Shown here in pieces: positions 22,336 through 31,098 of a stretch of DNA of 31,410 nucleotides. The notes beneath the pieces were generated by a model. The model saw nothing but the letters and a program-made list of their open reading frames with translations. It had not been told where the DNA came from and did no database searches. The stretch spans positions 1-31,410 of the forward strand of contig DASZLR010000104.1 in the NCBI GenBank assembly GCA_035552275.1, given 5' to 3'. Position 1 is the first letter of the stretch; each line of letters starts with the position of its first letter. The position numbers were made by a program, and so were the translations under genes. This DNA comes from DASVLX01 sp035552275. GTDB taxonomy: Bacteria; Actinomycetota; Actinomycetes; Mycobacteriales; Pseudonocardiaceae.

Positions 22336-23663
22336 CAGTCGACCGAACGATGGACCCTGGTTCCGAATCGCCGGTCGACCTGCTCGGTATCGGCATTGGC
22401 CCGTTCAACCTCGCCCTGGCCGCGCTCGCTTCATCGGTGCCCGAATTGCGTACCGCGTTTCTGGAGCGGCAGGCCGAGTTCCGCTGGCATCCCGGCCTGA
22501 TGATCGAGGGCGCCACCATCCAGGTGCCGTTCCTGGCCGATCTGGTGTCCCTGGTGCGGCCGGCGCATCCGTTGTCGTTCCTGAGTTATCTCGCCGATCA
22601 GGACAGGCTGTTCCCGTTCTATTTCGCCGAACGGTTCCACGTCGAACGGATCGAGTACGACGCCTACTGCCGCTGGGCCAGCGAGCGGCTGCCGGCGTGC
22701 CGGTTCGGTCACGACGTGCGGGCTATCGGTTGGTCGGCCGAGGATCAGGCGTTCACCGTGGAGTCCGTCGCGAACGGTTCGCCGGATCGGCTGCTGGCCC
22801 GCAACGTGGTGCTCGGCATCGGCACTGAGCCGCATATTCCGGCCGCGCTGCGCGATCTCGCCCGCGATCCACGAGTAGTGCACTCGGCCGGCTATCTCGA
22901 CCGCCGTGCCGAACTGGCCGGCGCCGACGAGGTGGTCGTGATCGGGTCCGGCCAGTCCGGCGCTGAGGTCGTCCTCGATCTGTTGCGGCGCAGGCCACCG
23001 GGCCGGGAGCGGCTGCGCTGGTTCGCCCGCACCGAGGCGTTCGCGCCAATGGAGTACTCCAAACTCGGCCTCGAACACTTCACCCCCGATTACACCGAGT
23101 ACTTCCACAACCTGTCGGAGCCGGCCCGGAACCGGCTGGTCGACGCGCAATGGCAGCTGCACAAGGGAATCAGCGCGGAGACCATGGCCGACATCCACGA
23201 CGAGCTGTACCGTCGGAGCGTCCACTGTGGATGGCCGGATGTCACCATGGCCCCCGGCGTCGAGGTGGTAGCCGCGCGGCCAACGGCGGGCGGCATCGAG
23301 CTGGACCTTGCCGGCCACATCGGCGACGGCGCGGTCCGGGCCGACGGCGTCGTGCTGGCCACCGGATACACCGAGCGGTCGACCGACGACCTGCTCGCCC
23401 CGCTGGCCGATCGGCTGACTCGTGATGACGCCGGCCGGCTCGCCGTCGGCCGTGACTACCGCGTTGCCCTCGACCTTCCCGGCTCGCTGTACGTGCAGAA
23501 CGCCGAGCGGCACACCCACGGGGTCGGCGCGCCGGATCTCGGCCTGGGCGCGTGGCGGGCCGCGGTGATCCTCAACGCCATCGCCGGACGGGACGTGTAC
23601 CGGCTGCCCCAGCGCACCGCGTTCACCCGGTTCGGCGCGCACACGATGAAGGGACCGCGATGA
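22332..23663 (+). CDS. Diamine/lysine N-hydroxylase, DesB/IucD-like
   Basis: This 443-aa FAD- and NADPH-dependent N-monooxygenase has the FAD motif GIGIGPFN at 19-26, the family block WHPGLMIEGATIQVPFLADLV at 52-72, the NADPH motif VIGSGQSGAEV at 203-213 and the C-terminal ATGY at 343-346. With a DesA-like enzyme upstream, the expected reaction is cadaverine to N-hydroxycadaverine, using O2. The start ATG overlaps the upstream stop by 4 bp; a second ATG at 22350 is possible. The stop overlaps the synthetase ATG in the same way (23660-23663). Expression should follow the iron box upstream of the operon. Confidence 0.93.
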   Translation: MTVDRTMDPGSESPVDLLGIGIGPFNLALAALASSVPELRTAFLERQAEFRWHPGLMIEGATIQVPFLADLVSLVRPAHPLSFLSYLADQDRLFPFYFAERFHVERIEYDAYCRWASERLPACRFGHDVRAIGWSAEDQAFTVESVANGSPDRLLARNVVLGIGTEPHIPAALRDLARDPRVVHSAGYLDRRAELAGADEVVVIGSGQSGAEVVLDLLRRRPPGRERLRWFARTEAFAPMEYSKLGLEHFTPDYTEYFHNLSEPARNRLVDAQWQLHKGISAETMADIHDELYRRSVHCGWPDVTMAPGVEVVAARPTAGGIELDLAGHIGDGAVRADGVVLATGYTERSTDDLLAPLADRLTRDDAGRLAVGRDYRVALDLPGSLYVQNAERHTHGVGAPDLGLGAWRAAVILNAIAGRDVYRLPQRTAFTRFGAHTMKGPR

Positions 23664-25459
23664 ACGCCTGGCGGGAAGCCGGTGTGCTGATCACCAACAA
23701 GATGTTGGGGGAGCTCAGTTACGAGGGGCTGCTGTGCCCGAAGCCGGACGCCGACGGCTGGTTGCTCGAACTGCCCGGAGCGGTGCGCTATCGGTTCGCC
23801 GCCCGGCGCGGCGCGTTCGAGAGCTGGTTCGTGTCCGGTGCGACCCGCCGGTTCGGCGACGAAGCCGCCGAACCGGCAACCGATCCGCGCACACTGGTGG
23901 TCGACGCACGGGGCCCGCTGGGGCTCACCGGCCTACGGCTGGCCGATGTGCTGGCCGAGTTGACGGCGACGCTGGCCAACGAGGCGGCCCGGCTGTCCGC
24001 CGCACCAGCCGTCGATGCACTAGCCACAATGGACTATGACCGGGCGGACGGCCGGCTCACCGGCCATCCCAGGCTGGTGCTGAACAAGGGCCGGATGGGC
24101 TTCTCCGCCGAGGACCGGGTGCGCTACGCGCCGGAATCCGGGCGCGGTCTGCGGCTGCGCTGGCTGGCCGTGCACCCCGATCTGGCCACGTTCCGCTCGG
24201 TGCCCGGCCTGACCGCGGCGCAGCTGCTGACCGAGGAACTCGGCGCCGAACTGGTCGCCGAGTTCCAGGCCGGGCTGTCTGCCAGCCTCGACTCCTGCGG
24301 CGATTCCGGTGCCGATTCTGGTGCCCGCGTCGATGCCGATCGCTATGTCTGGATGCCGGTTCACCCATGGCAGCGGGACGAGATCGTCGGCACCCTCTAC
24401 GCCGCCGAACTGGCCAGCGGCGCGCTGATCGACCTGGGCGAGTCGATCGACCTGTACCTGCCGCACCAGACCATCCGCACCCTGGCCAATACCAGCCATC
24501 CGACCCGCCGGGATGTCAAGACCGCCCTCTCGGTGCGGAACACGTTGGTGTACCGGGGATTGGCGTCCGGCGCGACGCTCGCCGGCCCAGCGGTGACCGA
24601 CTGGCTGACCGCCGTCAACGCCCGCGATCCACTGCTGGCCAAGGAATACCGCTTCGAACTGCTGGGCGAGGTGGCCAGCGTCTCGGTCCGCCACCCGATC
24701 TTCGGCGCCCTCGACGCGCTGCCCTACCGATTCCACGAGACTCTCGGCGCGCTGTGGCGCGAGCCGATCCGCGCCAGGCTCGCGCCGGGCGAGCGGGCGA
24801 TCTCCTTCGCCGCCCTGCCCTATCGGGACCGGTCCGGCGCGGCGATGGTCAGCCAGCTGATCCGGCGGTCCGGATCGCGGCCGTTGGAATGGTTCGGTCG
24901 CGTGCTCGATCTGACGCTGGTGCCGCTGCTGCACTGGCTGCTGCGTTACGGGGTCGGGTTCTGCCCACACGGCCAGAACCTGATCCTCATTCTCGGCGCC
25001 GACGGCCTGCCGTCGAGGGTGGCCATCAAGGATTTCGCCCAGGGGGTGGACCTGCTCGATGTGCCGATCCCGGAACACGCCGAACTGGCCGCGGCCGCAC
25101 AAGCGGAAATGTTGCGCTGGCCCGCGCATCTGCTGGCCCAGTCGCTGTTCAGTTCGGTGTTCACCGGGCAGCTGCGGTTCCTGGCCGAAATTCTCCTGGA
25201 CGACTTCGCGGTGTCCCGGACCAGCTTCTGGGACGTGGTGCGTCAGACGGTGCGGGAGTACCGCGACGCCCATCCGGATCTGGCCAGTCGCTTCGACGCC
25301 TGCCGGCTCTTCGATGCCGAGGTCGAGAAGGTCTGTCTCAACACGGAACACCTGGCGGGCCAGGGATTCGACAAGGTCGACCGCGATGAGGACTTCGACG
25401 TTCGGCGCGGCATGGTTCGCAACCCCTTGCACGGTCCGGATCCCGGCGGTGCGTGGTGA
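23660..25459 (+). CDS. IucA/IucC family NIS siderophore synthetase, DesD-like
   Basis: The protein has 599 aa, full length for NRPS-independent siderophore synthetases. Family signatures are visible: LGELSYEGLL near 16-25, HPWQ at 235-238, the ATP-site stretch RTLANTSHPTRRDVKTALSVRNTLVYRG, PHGQN at 436-440, and the IKDFAQGVDLL segment. These enzymes adenylate a carboxylate and couple it to an amine or hydroxylamine; DesD-type members oligomerise and macrocyclise N-hydroxy-N-acyl-diamine units. The start is the ATGA overlap at 23660, and the end overlaps the following GTG by 4 bp (25456-25459). A Gly/Asp/Ser-rich insert (DSCGDSGADSG) near 212-222 looks non-conserved. The true substrates depend on the missing acylation step. 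Confidence 0.93.
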   Translation: MNAWREAGVLITNKMLGELSYEGLLCPKPDADGWLLELPGAVRYRFAARRGAFESWFVSGATRRFGDEAAEPATDPRTLVVDARGPLGLTGLRLADVLAELTATLANEAARLSAAPAVDALATMDYDRADGRLTGHPRLVLNKGRMGFSAEDRVRYAPESGRGLRLRWLAVHPDLATFRSVPGLTAAQLLTEELGAELVAEFQAGLSASLDSCGDSGADSGARVDADRYVWMPVHPWQRDEIVGTLYAAELASGALIDLGESIDLYLPHQTIRTLANTSHPTRRDVKTALSVRNTLVYRGLASGATLAGPAVTDWLTAVNARDPLLAKEYRFELLGEVASVSVRHPIFGALDALPYRFHETLGALWREPIRARLAPGERAISFAALPYRDRSGAAMVSQLIRRSGSRPLEWFGRVLDLTLVPLLHWLLRYGVGFCPHGQNLILILGADGLPSRVAIKDFAQGVDLLDVPIPEHAELAAAAQAEMLRWPAHLLAQSLFSSVFTGQLRFLAEILLDDFAVSRTSFWDVVRQTVREYRDAHPDLASRFDACRLFDAEVEKVCLNTEHLAGQGFDKVDRDEDFDVRRGMVRNPLHGPDPGGAW

Positions 25460-26799
25460 GCCGTCCGCTGGGGCCCAGAACGCTGGAGCGGCGCGGCCGG
25501 ATCGCCGAGGGCCGTCGCGCCGAGCTGACCGGCGGCGGATACGACCGGGTGCTGCTGCTCGTCCCCGATCCACATGCCCGGTTCGCCGCGACCGAACTGT
25601 CCGCCGATTTCGTCCGCGACACGGTCCTGCGCGACGGGTACGGTGCGTGCACCTACCTGTTCGCCTGGGACGTGGAGCGGCAGCCGGTCGACTCGCCGGC
25701 GCTGGCTCCGTTCCTGGGCGGTTACGGCGACCTGCTGTTGCGGCCCGACCTGGCCAGCCTGCTGCCACTGGACCACGATGAGGTGGCCGTGGTGTGCGAC
25801 GCCGAGTGGCCGAATGGCGCACCCGTGGACATCGCACCGCGCCAGATCCTGCGCGCCCAACTGTGCGCGGCCGAACGCCTCGGCCTGGTGCCCTCCATCG
25901 GGCTGGAACACGAGGTGACGTTCCGCGATACTCGCGGGCGTCCGCTGACCGAACACGGCATCGACTACGCGCTCGGCGGCACGGCCTCGATGGCGCCGCT
26001 GCTGGCGGCCATCCGGGCATCCACCGGCCAACTAGCCGTCGAATCGGCTCGGGCCGAGTGCCATCCCGGTCAGTACGAGATCGTGTTGCGGCATCGGGAC
26101 GCGCTGGGCGCGTGTGACGACGCGATGCTGCTGCAGCACCTCATTCGCCGCGCCGCCGCCGAGCACGATGTCCAGGCCAGCTACCTGGCCGCCGAGGAGA
26201 CCGGCCAGGGCAACTCTTGTCACGTCCATCTTTCACTGTCCGAATTGGACAGTGAGTCGGCCGATGATGGCCCCGCGCAACGGGTGTCGCAGGATCACGA
26301 CCTGGACCGGCATCGGTCGCTGGGCCATTTCCTGGCCGGCGTGCTGGCCGCCGCGGCCGACCTCTCCGCGATCTGGGCACCGACCGTCAACTCCTACGTG
26401 CGGCTGCGGACCGCGCCGTTCTCGCCCCGGTCGGTCCGCTGGGGTTGGGATGATCGAACGGCGGCCGTGCGGCTGGTGGGCCGGGGCGGGTCGCTTCGGC
26501 TGGAATGCCGGTTCGCCGGGGCCGACGCGCAGCCGCATCTGGTTGTCGCGGCCCTGCTCGCGGCCGGACTGGCCGGCGTTCGGCAGGAGTTGTCGCCACC
26601 AGAGCCCGGTGTGGTTGTGGGCGAGCTGGCGGGCACACCGTGGGAGGCGTTGCGCCGGTTGACCGACGCGCGGATACCCAGGGAGCTCCTGGGCGAGCCG
26701 GTGGTCGCCGCGCAGGCGGCGCTACTCGGCGCCGAATTGGACTCCCTCTGCGAGACGGTGAGCGACACACAGCGTCGTCGCGGCGCGATGCGAGCGTGA
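25456..26799 (+). CDS. Glutamine-synthetase-family ligase in a siderophore operon
   Basis: The protein has 447 aa, the size of type I/PuuA-like glutamine synthetases. It shows an acidic pair in GLEHEVTF (Glu151, Glu153), ECHPGQYEI at 201-209, GQGNSCHVHLSL at 251-261, NSYVRLRTAPFSP at 312-324 and RLECRFAGADAQPHLVVAALLAAGL at 348-372, all metal, glutamate or ATP-site landmarks. Relatives in this branch join the gamma-carboxyl of glutamate to polyamines, including cadaverine, rather than ammonia. The GTG at 25456 overlaps the synthetase stop by 4 bp, so it belongs to the iron-regulated operon. It may acylate N-hydroxydiamine in place of DesC, or detoxify cadaverine. The stop at 26799 directly abuts the opposing M56 gene. 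Confidence 0.88.
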   Translation: MSRPLGPRTLERRGRIAEGRRAELTGGGYDRVLLLVPDPHARFAATELSADFVRDTVLRDGYGACTYLFAWDVERQPVDSPALAPFLGGYGDLLLRPDLASLLPLDHDEVAVVCDAEWPNGAPVDIAPRQILRAQLCAAERLGLVPSIGLEHEVTFRDTRGRPLTEHGIDYALGGTASMAPLLAAIRASTGQLAVESARAECHPGQYEIVLRHRDALGACDDAMLLQHLIRRAAAEHDVQASYLAAEETGQGNSCHVHLSLSELDSESADDGPAQRVSQDHDLDRHRSLGHFLAGVLAAAADLSAIWAPTVNSYVRLRTAPFSPRSVRWGWDDRTAAVRLVGRGGSLRLECRFAGADAQPHLVVAALLAAGLAGVRQELSPPEPGVVVGELAGTPWEALRRLTDARIPRELLGEPVVAAQAALLGAELDSLCETVSDTQRRRGAMRA

Positions 26800-27753
26800 C
26801 TACGGTGAACTCGTCTCGGCGTACAGGCGCGCCAGCACCAGCACATGACGAAGGTCGATGGCGGCGTCCAGCACGGACACCGCTGAAATGCCGGTCAGCA
26901 GCAGCGCCGCCACCGCGCACAACCCGATCGGTGAGGCGAGCACCGCGGTCGGCCGTCGAGTGGGTGGGCCGATCAGCAGTGCCGCGACGCGGCGGGGAAC
27001 TGGACCGGTGGCCGCGGCCAGCACGGTGCTCGGCAGCGATGGCGCGTTGTGCGTCGCCAGCGCCGCCTTGCCGACCGCCCGGGCCACCACTGCCCGATCC
27101 CCGACCCGGCCAGCCGACAACTCGTCCGCCCATCGTTCGGTGGTGTAGCGAACAACCGGAACAAGTGGCCGCAGCAACGGGTTCGCGGCGGATGCGACCT
27201 CGACAACGGCCACGAACAGGTGGTGTTGGCGGGAGAGGTGAGCTCGCTCATGGGCCAGCAGGGCTCGGCGCTCGGCCGGGTCCAGCAGGTCCAGCATGCT
27301 GGTCGACACCACGATCCGGCCGGGCCGGCCGGGCACCGCGTGCGCCACCGGCCGATGGTCGGGCACGACCACCAACTCGCTGCCGCCGGGGCCGAGCCGG
27401 GCGATCCGCCCTGCCTGGGCCAACGCTCGGATCCGACCGATCATCGCCGCGGTCGCGGCGACGGCCAGCACGAGCAGAATCGGGCAGGCCGCGATGTTCA
27501 GCGGCAGCTGCCGGGCGTCAGTGGCCCGGACAGTGGCGGCCGACCAGTGGCCAAGCCGGGCAACCACCGGCACCGCCAGCACACCGGCCGCGGCGAGCAG
27601 GAACAGCGCCAGCACGGTGCCGGTCGCCAACACGGCCGCCGACAGCGTGACCAACCAGGTCGACCAGGTGGGATGTAGCCGGTCGGACAGCCAGCGAATC
27701 AGTGGCACCGCCAGGCCCGGGACGAGTAGCGGCAGGTAGATGGCGAGCACCAT
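26800..27753 (-). CDS. M56 family (BlaR1-like) membrane metallopeptidase without BlaI partner
   Basis: The protein has 317 aa. Hydrophobic segments lie at about 2-22, 35-65 and 88-107, followed by a cytoplasmic zinc protease domain with AHERAHLSRQHH (HExxH form HERAH) and the downstream ERWADELSAGR acidic ligand region, then hydrophobic segments near 260-290. M56 proteins such as BlaR1 and MecR1 sense signals and trigger cleavage of BlaI-type repressors encoded next door. No BlaI/MecI gene lies upstream here; the next gene is a divergent glycosyltransferase. It also lacks the C-terminal penicillin-binding sensor domain. The start is ATG 27753, with GTG 27750 as an alternative. The stop abuts the opposing gene with no intervening base. 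Confidence 0.87.
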   Translation of the reverse strand: MVLAIYLPLLVPGLAVPLIRWLSDRLHPTWSTWLVTLSAAVLATGTVLALFLLAAAGVLAVPVVARLGHWSAATVRATDARQLPLNIAACPILLVLAVAATAAMIGRIRALAQAGRIARLGPGGSELVVVPDHRPVAHAVPGRPGRIVVSTSMLDLLDPAERRALLAHERAHLSRQHHLFVAVVEVASAANPLLRPLVPVVRYTTERWADELSAGRVGDRAVVARAVGKAALATHNAPSLPSTVLAAATGPVPRRVAALLIGPPTRRPTAVLASPIGLCAVAALLLTGISAVSVLDAAIDLRHVLVLARLYAETSSP

Positions 27754-27934
27754 GGCAGGCCGCCTCAGCCTTCGGCCGTCGATGTCGGTGCCTCGCCTCG
27801 CACGTGGCCGAATCTAGTCCACCCGCCGCATCCCGGTGTGCCGGTTGGTCGGTTGTCGGTCGTCTCGGGCGTGCCGAATCACACCCACCCGGCCGGCATA
27901 CAGTGGCGCGGTCGTCGACGCCTGGGAGTGCCCC

Positions 27935-29119
27935 GTGAGGATCGGGATCGTCACCGAGACCTGGCTGCCGTCCACCGACGGCGTGGTCACGCGACTGGTG
28001 GCGACCATCCGTGAACTGCGCGCCGGCGGGCATGAGGTACTGGTCGTGGTACCCGGTGCTGGCTCGGGTGACGTCGCCGAGACGTTCCTCGGCGCACGGG
28101 TGCGTACGGTGCCGACCATGGGCATGCGCTGGCTGTACGGCGGCAAGCGGTGGGGCCTGCCGATGCCCAGAATCGTCCGGTGGCTACGGGATTTCGGCCC
28201 CGATGTCGTGCACGTGGTCAATCCTGTGCTGATGGGCGCGGCGGGGGTCGTCGCGGCACGACGACAAGACTGTCCGTTGGTCGCCTCGTATCACACCAAC
28301 GTCGTCCGGTACGCCAGCTATTACCGGCTCGGCTGGCTCGCCCCGGTCATCTGGGCGGTGCTCCGTGCGCTGCACGGCCGGGCGGAGGTGAACCTGGCCA
28401 CGTCGGCGGCTACCTGCGCCGAACTGCGTGCTCAGCGCATCGATCGGGTGTCGTTGTGGCGGCGCGGCGTGGACCTTGAGCTGTTCCAGCCCAATCCGCC
28501 AGCAGCCGACCAGCCGCCACACCGGCCTATCGCGCTCTACGTCGGACGGATCGCTGCCGAGAAGGGGCTTGATCGGCTGTCGGCGCTGGCCCAGCCGGGT
28601 TCCCCGGCTCGGCTGATGCTCGTCGGCGATGGACCACAGCGAGCTGAGTTGGCGGACCGTTTCGGGCCGGCGGCGACTTTCACCGGCTTGCTGCACGGCC
28701 CGGAACTGGCGGCGGCCTACCGAATGGCCGACGTCTTTGTCTTCCCATCCACCACGGACACCCTCGGCCTGGTGTTGTTGGAGGCGTTGGCCAGCGGGTT
28801 GCCGGTGGTCGCCGCGGACAGCCCGGCCAGCCGCGAACTGCTCGCGGAGTGCCCGGTGGCCAGTCTGTTTCCGGCCGACGACCCGTCCCGGCTGGCGGAT
28901 CTGGTGCGCGCGGCCCTCCGGCCTCGGTCCGGCCCGTCGGCGGCGGTGCTCGCCCGCCGCGAGGCCGAGCAATGGAGTTGGGCCGCGGCCACGGCCCAAC
29001 TGGTGGAGTACTACCGCGCCGCGATCGCGACGCACACCCTCCGGACCGGCGGTGCCACGCAGAGTTCCGACACGAACCGTTCAGCGTCGGGCCAGGTCAC
29101 GGACACCTCCGACGACTAG
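27935..29119 (+). CDS. GT4 family glycosyltransferase (mannosyltransferase, MgtA/PimB-like)
   Basis: This 394-aa GT-B enzyme begins VRIGIVTETWLPSTDGVVTRL and contains SYHTNVVRYASYYRLG, the donor-site stretch ALYVGRIAAEKGLDRL, and VFPSTTDTLGLVLLEALASGLPVVA, where the usual ET of the EX7E motif is DT. It resembles GDP-mannose-dependent alpha-mannosyltransferases of actinobacterial lipoglycan synthesis, but the acceptor is not identifiable. The GTG at 27935 is chosen for its GGGAG (27924-27928) at 6 nt and because the family starts there; the longer frame is not credible. TACAGT at 27899-27904 is a possible -10. The last 25 residues are polar and low complexity. A phosphodiesterase gene follows 63 bp downstream on the same strand. 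Confidence 0.87.
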   Translation: MRIGIVTETWLPSTDGVVTRLVATIRELRAGGHEVLVVVPGAGSGDVAETFLGARVRTVPTMGMRWLYGGKRWGLPMPRIVRWLRDFGPDVVHVVNPVLMGAAGVVAARRQDCPLVASYHTNVVRYASYYRLGWLAPVIWAVLRALHGRAEVNLATSAATCAELRAQRIDRVSLWRRGVDLELFQPNPPAADQPPHRPIALYVGRIAAEKGLDRLSALAQPGSPARLMLVGDGPQRAELADRFGPAATFTGLLHGPELAAAYRMADVFVFPSTTDTLGLVLLEALASGLPVVAADSPASRELLAECPVASLFPADDPSRLADLVRAALRPRSGPSAAVLARREAEQWSWAAATAQLVEYYRAAIATHTLRTGGATQSSDTNRSASGQVTDTSDD

Positions 29120-29182
29120 TCATGTCCGCGGACCAGTACGGCCGGCTGGCGGCCACATCATCGGTCCAGCGGAGGGAAACTC

Positions 29183-30850
29183 GTGTTGACGACTCGACTG
29201 AGGCGGGCCGTGGTGCTTGGCGCCGCCGGACTGGCCGCTGCCGGCCTCGCCATCGTGGCGGCGCCCGCGGTCATCGCCAGTCAGCCCGACCGGGCGGACG
29301 CGGCGAAGCATGTGCTGTTGCTGTCCGTGGACGGACTGCATGCCGCCGACCTGTCCTGGTATGTGCGGCAGCATCCGGGCTCGGCTCTGGCCCAACTTGT
29401 TCGCGGCGGCGTGGACTACTCGAACGCCGACACTCCGATTCCTTCCGACTCGTTCCCCGGAATGGTCGGCCAAGCCACCGGCGGCGACCCGGGCGTGACC
29501 GGCGTCTACTACGACGACACGTACAACCATGCCCTGCTGCCGGCCGGCACGACGAACTGCGCTGGCGTCAAGCCGGGTGCCGAAGTCGACTACACCGAGG
29601 ATCTCGACCACAACAAGGCGTCGATCGACGCCGGTCAGGGCCTGGCTGGCCTGCCCGGAAGCATCCTCGGGATGACCGGCAGTCCCGCGACGCTGATCAA
29701 CCCGGCCAAGCTGCCGGTTGACCCGAAGACCTGCGAGCCGGTGTACCCGAACCAGTACCTGCGGGTGAACACGATCTTCGAGGTGGCGCGCTCGGCCGGA
29801 TTGCGGACCGCCTGGTCGGACAAGCACCCGGCGTACGACATCCTGAGCGGACCGTCGGGCACCGGCGTGCAGGACCTGTTCACGCCCGAGATCAACAGCG
29901 ACGCCACCGGCTACCCGGCCGGTGACGACTGGACCTCGGACAACGCCGCCACCCGACAGTACGACGGCTACAAAGTGCGGGCGGTCCTCAACGAGATCGA
30001 CGGCGACGACCACAGCGGGAAGACCAGGGTCGGCACGCCCGGAATCTTCGGGATGAACTTCCAGACCGTGTCCACCGCCCAGAAACTGCCCACCTCGGAC
30101 GGCCGGACCGGCGGCTACCAGGCCGACGGGACCCCAGGGCCACTGCTGTCCGGTGCGCTCGACTGGGTCAACTCCCAGGTGGGCGCCATGGTCAGCGAAC
30201 TGCGCAAGCAACACCTGGACGGCAGCACTGAGATCGTCCTGTCGGCCAAGCACGGCCAGTCACCGACCAAGCCGTCCGCGCTGACCAGGATCGACGACGG
30301 CCCGCTGTTGGCCGGGCTCAACGCCGCGTGGAAGGCCGCGCATCCCGGCGCCGGCACCCTGGTCGCGCTGGCCACCGACGACGACGGCATGCTGATCTGG
30401 CTCAACGACCGGGCGCCGGCCGCCGCCGACTTCGCCAGGAATTACCTGCTGGCCCAGTCCGGGACGGGCAACGACATCAATGGCAAGCCCAAGGCCTTCA
30501 CCCATGGCGGCCTCACCGCCGCCTACGCGGGCGCGGCGGCCGACGCTTACTTCCACGCGGCGCCCGGTGATCCGCGGGTGCCGGACGTATTCGGCATCGC
30601 GCAGTACGGCGTGGTGTACACCGGCGGGCAGGCGAAGGTCGCCGAGCACGGCGGCGCGGCCACCGATGATCGGAACGTCGCCCTGGTGGTCAGCGGTCCG
30701 ATCGGCGGCCACCCCGGCCAGGTCGTCGGCCAGACGGTGGAGACCACGCAGATCGCGCCCACCATCCTTCGGCTGCTCGGATTGGACCCCAACGCCCTCC
30801 AAGCCGTCCAGATCGAGCACACCCAGGCCCTGCCCGGCGTGCCGAACTAA
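29183..30850 (+). CDS. Exported alkaline phosphatase-fold nucleotide pyrophosphatase/phosphodiesterase
   Basis: The protein has 555 aa from GTG 29183, which has GGAGGG (29171-29176) at 6 nt. Residues 1-33 form a signal peptide (RLRR, then a long Ala/Leu/Val core), so it is secreted or released outside the membrane. Type I phosphodiesterase features are Asp50 in LLLSVDGLH, the nucleophile Ser90 in PSDSFPG (a Ser/Thr before Phe-Pro is typical), SAKHGQSP and AEHGG near the end, all expected metal ligands. It should hydrolyse phosphodiester or pyrophosphate bonds in nucleotides or similar compounds. It may be co-transcribed with the glycosyltransferase upstream. A strong intrinsic terminator follows the stop by 13 bp. 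Confidence 0.9.
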   Translation: MLTTRLRRAVVLGAAGLAAAGLAIVAAPAVIASQPDRADAAKHVLLLSVDGLHAADLSWYVRQHPGSALAQLVRGGVDYSNADTPIPSDSFPGMVGQATGGDPGVTGVYYDDTYNHALLPAGTTNCAGVKPGAEVDYTEDLDHNKASIDAGQGLAGLPGSILGMTGSPATLINPAKLPVDPKTCEPVYPNQYLRVNTIFEVARSAGLRTAWSDKHPAYDILSGPSGTGVQDLFTPEINSDATGYPAGDDWTSDNAATRQYDGYKVRAVLNEIDGDDHSGKTRVGTPGIFGMNFQTVSTAQKLPTSDGRTGGYQADGTPGPLLSGALDWVNSQVGAMVSELRKQHLDGSTEIVLSAKHGQSPTKPSALTRIDDGPLLAGLNAAWKAAHPGAGTLVALATDDDGMLIWLNDRAPAAADFARNYLLAQSGTGNDINGKPKAFTHGGLTAAYAGAAADAYFHAAPGDPRVPDVFGIAQYGVVYTGGQAKVAEHGGAATDDRNVALVVSGPIGGHPGQVVGQTVETTQIAPTILRLLGLDPNALQAVQIEHTQALPGVPN

Positions 30851-30863
30851 CCACCGAACTACT

Positions 30864-30914
30864 GGCGGGTTCGGTTGTCCCCTAAGGGATAACCGAACCC
30901 GCCGGCACGTTTTT
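30864..30914 (+). terminator. Strong intrinsic terminator
   Basis: GGCGGGTTCGGTTGTCCC (30864-30881) pairs with 30886-30903 over 18 bp, with one G-U pair and a CTAA loop, and GTTTTT follows at 30909-30914. It ends the phosphodiesterase transcript and could also slow transcription from the opposite side. Confidence 0.92.
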
Positions 30915-31098
30915 CGGCGTGTTGTCCACAGCCCAGATTTCCCTCCGCGTCTCAACCCCGCCCACCGATAGACTGGCCACGGGGCCGCCCCCGGGTGGGT
31001 GGGGGGGCTGCCTGAAAACAGGGAAGCGCTGTGCTGGCAAGGAAACGACCGCGCGCCGGACTCCGCGCAGCCGCTGACGTGGGCGGTGGACCGCTGCT
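30915..31098. other. Intergenic region with G-rich tract and possible promoter
   Basis: No supported gene lies here. It holds TTGTCCACA at 30922-30930 (a single DnaA-box-like 9-mer), a TAGACT hexamer at 30969-30974, the G-rich run GGGTGGGTGGGGGGG at 30993-31007, and a small hairpin CCTG-AAAA-CAGG just after. A 35-codon plus frame from GTG 31031 runs antisense into the deacetylase gene and is not supported. Confidence 0.4.

Noticed and set aside
30922..30930. DnaA-box-like TTGTCCACA
   Set aside because: It is a single copy with no cluster, no dnaA/dnaN neighbours and no AT-rich element, so it is not an origin.
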